From contig JAHDSP010000094.1 of the NCBI GenBank assembly GCA_018432645.1, positions 1-6,910 on the forward strand: a stretch of DNA of 6,910 nt. The letters run 5' to 3'. The translations under genes were made by a program, and so were the position numbers. The stretch comes from Bacteroidales bacterium. GTDB taxonomy: Bacteria > Bacteroidota > Bacteroidia > Bacteroidales > DTU049. Under the pieces are notes generated by a model, which worked only from the letters and a program-made list of their open reading frames with translations, had not been told where the DNA came from and did no database searches. Positions 6,214 to 6,910 of this stretch are shown here, in pieces. Each line of letters opens with the position of its first letter. Position 1 is the stretch's first letter.

Positions 6214-6241
6214 TATTGTCAAGCTTTTAAAATTAAAAGAT

Positions 6242-6910
6242 ATGAAAAAATCAATCCTAATTATAATAATAATTTCATTTAGCATTTTAGCCTACGGGCA
6301 AACAGGGAAATTTTCAGGTGGCTTATTGTTTTCTCCTGAGATAAACTTTTACGAAGCTGAAAATAATGATAAAAAAGCAAGCATAAATTACAGATATGGC
6401 CTGATAGGTGAATTTAAAATTAATGAGTATTTATACATTCAAAGCGGTATAAGTTATATAAGACAAACTTATGATATTTTCAGGTCATATAATGGTTGTG
6501 CTTTTAATCCTGATGAAGTGTATCCTGCTGTAATAACCTATATAAATAAAAACGATTATTCAATAATTTCCATACCTATACAATTGAAAATTAAAAAAAC
6601 ATTTGACGATAGTAAATTCTCCCCTTTTATTTCATTAAATGTGAATAATAACTTTCATTTACTTAGTAAATATTATTCTGATTATGACTCAAATGTTGAT
6701 GAGTTAAAAGATGTAAAATATTTTGGGAATACTGGAAATATTGGTTTTGGTATTGAATATTTATTATGTAGCAAAATCAAAATGAATTTATCTACCCATA
6801 TAAGGATTATTGAATATCGTAAAAAAGATCCTATAGTTTATGAAAAAGAAGATCAGATAAATACCTTCAATAATGTAGGTTTATCGATATCAATATTATA
6901 TGTATTATAA
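6242..6910 (+). CDS. Small outer-membrane beta-barrel protein, function unknown (PorT-like OMP_b-brl type)
   Basis: Seen here: 222 aa, complete, with TAA as the last three bases of the window. There is a clear signal peptide with likely cleavage AYG|QT after residue 19. The mature part is made of alternating beta-strands typical of small Bacteroidota barrels: a central stretch reading YLYIQSGISYIRQTY, then YSIISIPIQLKIKK (compare the usual 'IPLLLKY' strand), FSPFISLNVNN, GNIGFGIEYLL, and a last strand with aromatic and aliphatic residues ending at the C-terminus (SISILYVL). This pattern fits the PF13568-type porin-like group and about eight strands. The ATG follows AAAATTAAAAGAT, an A-rich leader. 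It has its own promoter-like element and is cut off from ispF by the repeat island, so it is probably not part of the porUV unit. Such barrels are numerous in this phylum and usually have no known role; true PorT (T9SS) cannot be claimed from this sequence. An adhesin-like or OmpW-like barrel is an alternative. Confidence 0.8.
   Translation: MKKSILIIIIISFSILAYGQTGKFSGGLLFSPEINFYEAENNDKKASINYRYGLIGEFKINEYLYIQSGISYIRQTYDIFRSYNGCAFNPDEVYPAVITYINKNDYSIISIPIQLKIKKTFDDSKFSPFISLNVNNNFHLLSKYYSDYDSNVDELKDVKYFGNTGNIGFGIEYLLCSKIKMNLSTHIRIIEYRKKDPIVYEKEDQINTFNNVGLSISILYVL

Larger units (their letters stand above)
5546..6241. other. Gene-free repeat island between ispF and the last gene
   Basis: These 696 bases contain no ORF that looks like a gene on either strand. 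In order they hold an A/T-only hairpin near the ispF end (5586-5608), a CACAAAG array (5626-5664), a GGATT array (5689-5722), an inverted pair of TTTGTG/CACAAA modules (5729-5820), a 19-nt segment (5859-5877), a TCAACTYR array (5880-5933), a second TTTGTG module (5944-5971), a second copy of the 19-nt segment (5981-5999), a TCACYWA array (6002-6044), a C-rich octamer array (6046-6116), and then an ordinary A/T-rich promoter region before the ATG at 6242. The units are degenerate and contiguous, with no unique spacers. I see no transposase remnant, terminal repeats or target duplication around the island. Function unknown. Confidence 0.85.

Noticed and set aside
5546..6241. Insertion sequence or MITE spanning the repeat island
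   Set aside because: I could find no terminal inverted repeats at the borders, no target-site duplication and no transposase remnant.
5546..6241. Small protein gene or riboswitch in the intergenic region
   Set aside because: The array periods of 7 and 8 break any reading frame, and no known riboswitch core was recognised before the ATG at 6242.

Overview
The window comes from an AT-rich member of the Bacteroidota. The evidence is a type IX secretion system (T9SS) gene pair with a conserved neighbour (porU-porV-ispF, the order found in Porphyromonas gingivalis), A-rich leaders instead of Shine-Dalgarno sites, TAnnTTTG-type promoter elements, and signal peptides ending in (A/S/G)-Q. The genus cannot be told from the sequence.

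Layout, all on the + strand: porU (16-3792) encodes the gingipain-family sortase of the T9SS. porV (3855-5060) encodes its 14-strand outer-membrane barrel partner. ispF (5060-5545) encodes the MEP-pathway cyclase; its GTG start overlaps the porV stop codon by one base. A gene-free stretch of 696 bases follows (5546-6241). Its core (about 5626-6116) is a mosaic of at least six short-period degenerate tandem arrays, a 19-nt duplicated segment and an imperfect inverted repeat. The last gene (6242-6910) encodes a small secreted outer-membrane beta-barrel of unknown role, with its own promoter-like element; its stop codon is the last three bases of the window.

How the genes work together: PorV collects T9SS cargo carrying a C-terminal domain (CTD) at the translocon and presents it to PorU. 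PorU removes the CTD and attaches the protein to the cell surface. PorU here carries its own CTD-like domain, as known PorU proteins do. IspF is metabolically unrelated (isoprenoid precursor synthesis) but is packed against porV so tightly that co-transcription, and possibly translational coupling, is likely. The final barrel gene is separated by the repeat island and is probably an independent unit.

No new multi-gene system is visible. The least explained part is the repeat island. Three of its arrays (periods 8, 7 and 8) use a common unit pattern starting TCA(A)C, and two blocks have the same order: a TTTGTG-type module, then a 19-nt segment, then a TCA-type array. I recall similar degenerate arrays from intergenic regions of environmental bacteria, but I cannot name a family or function.
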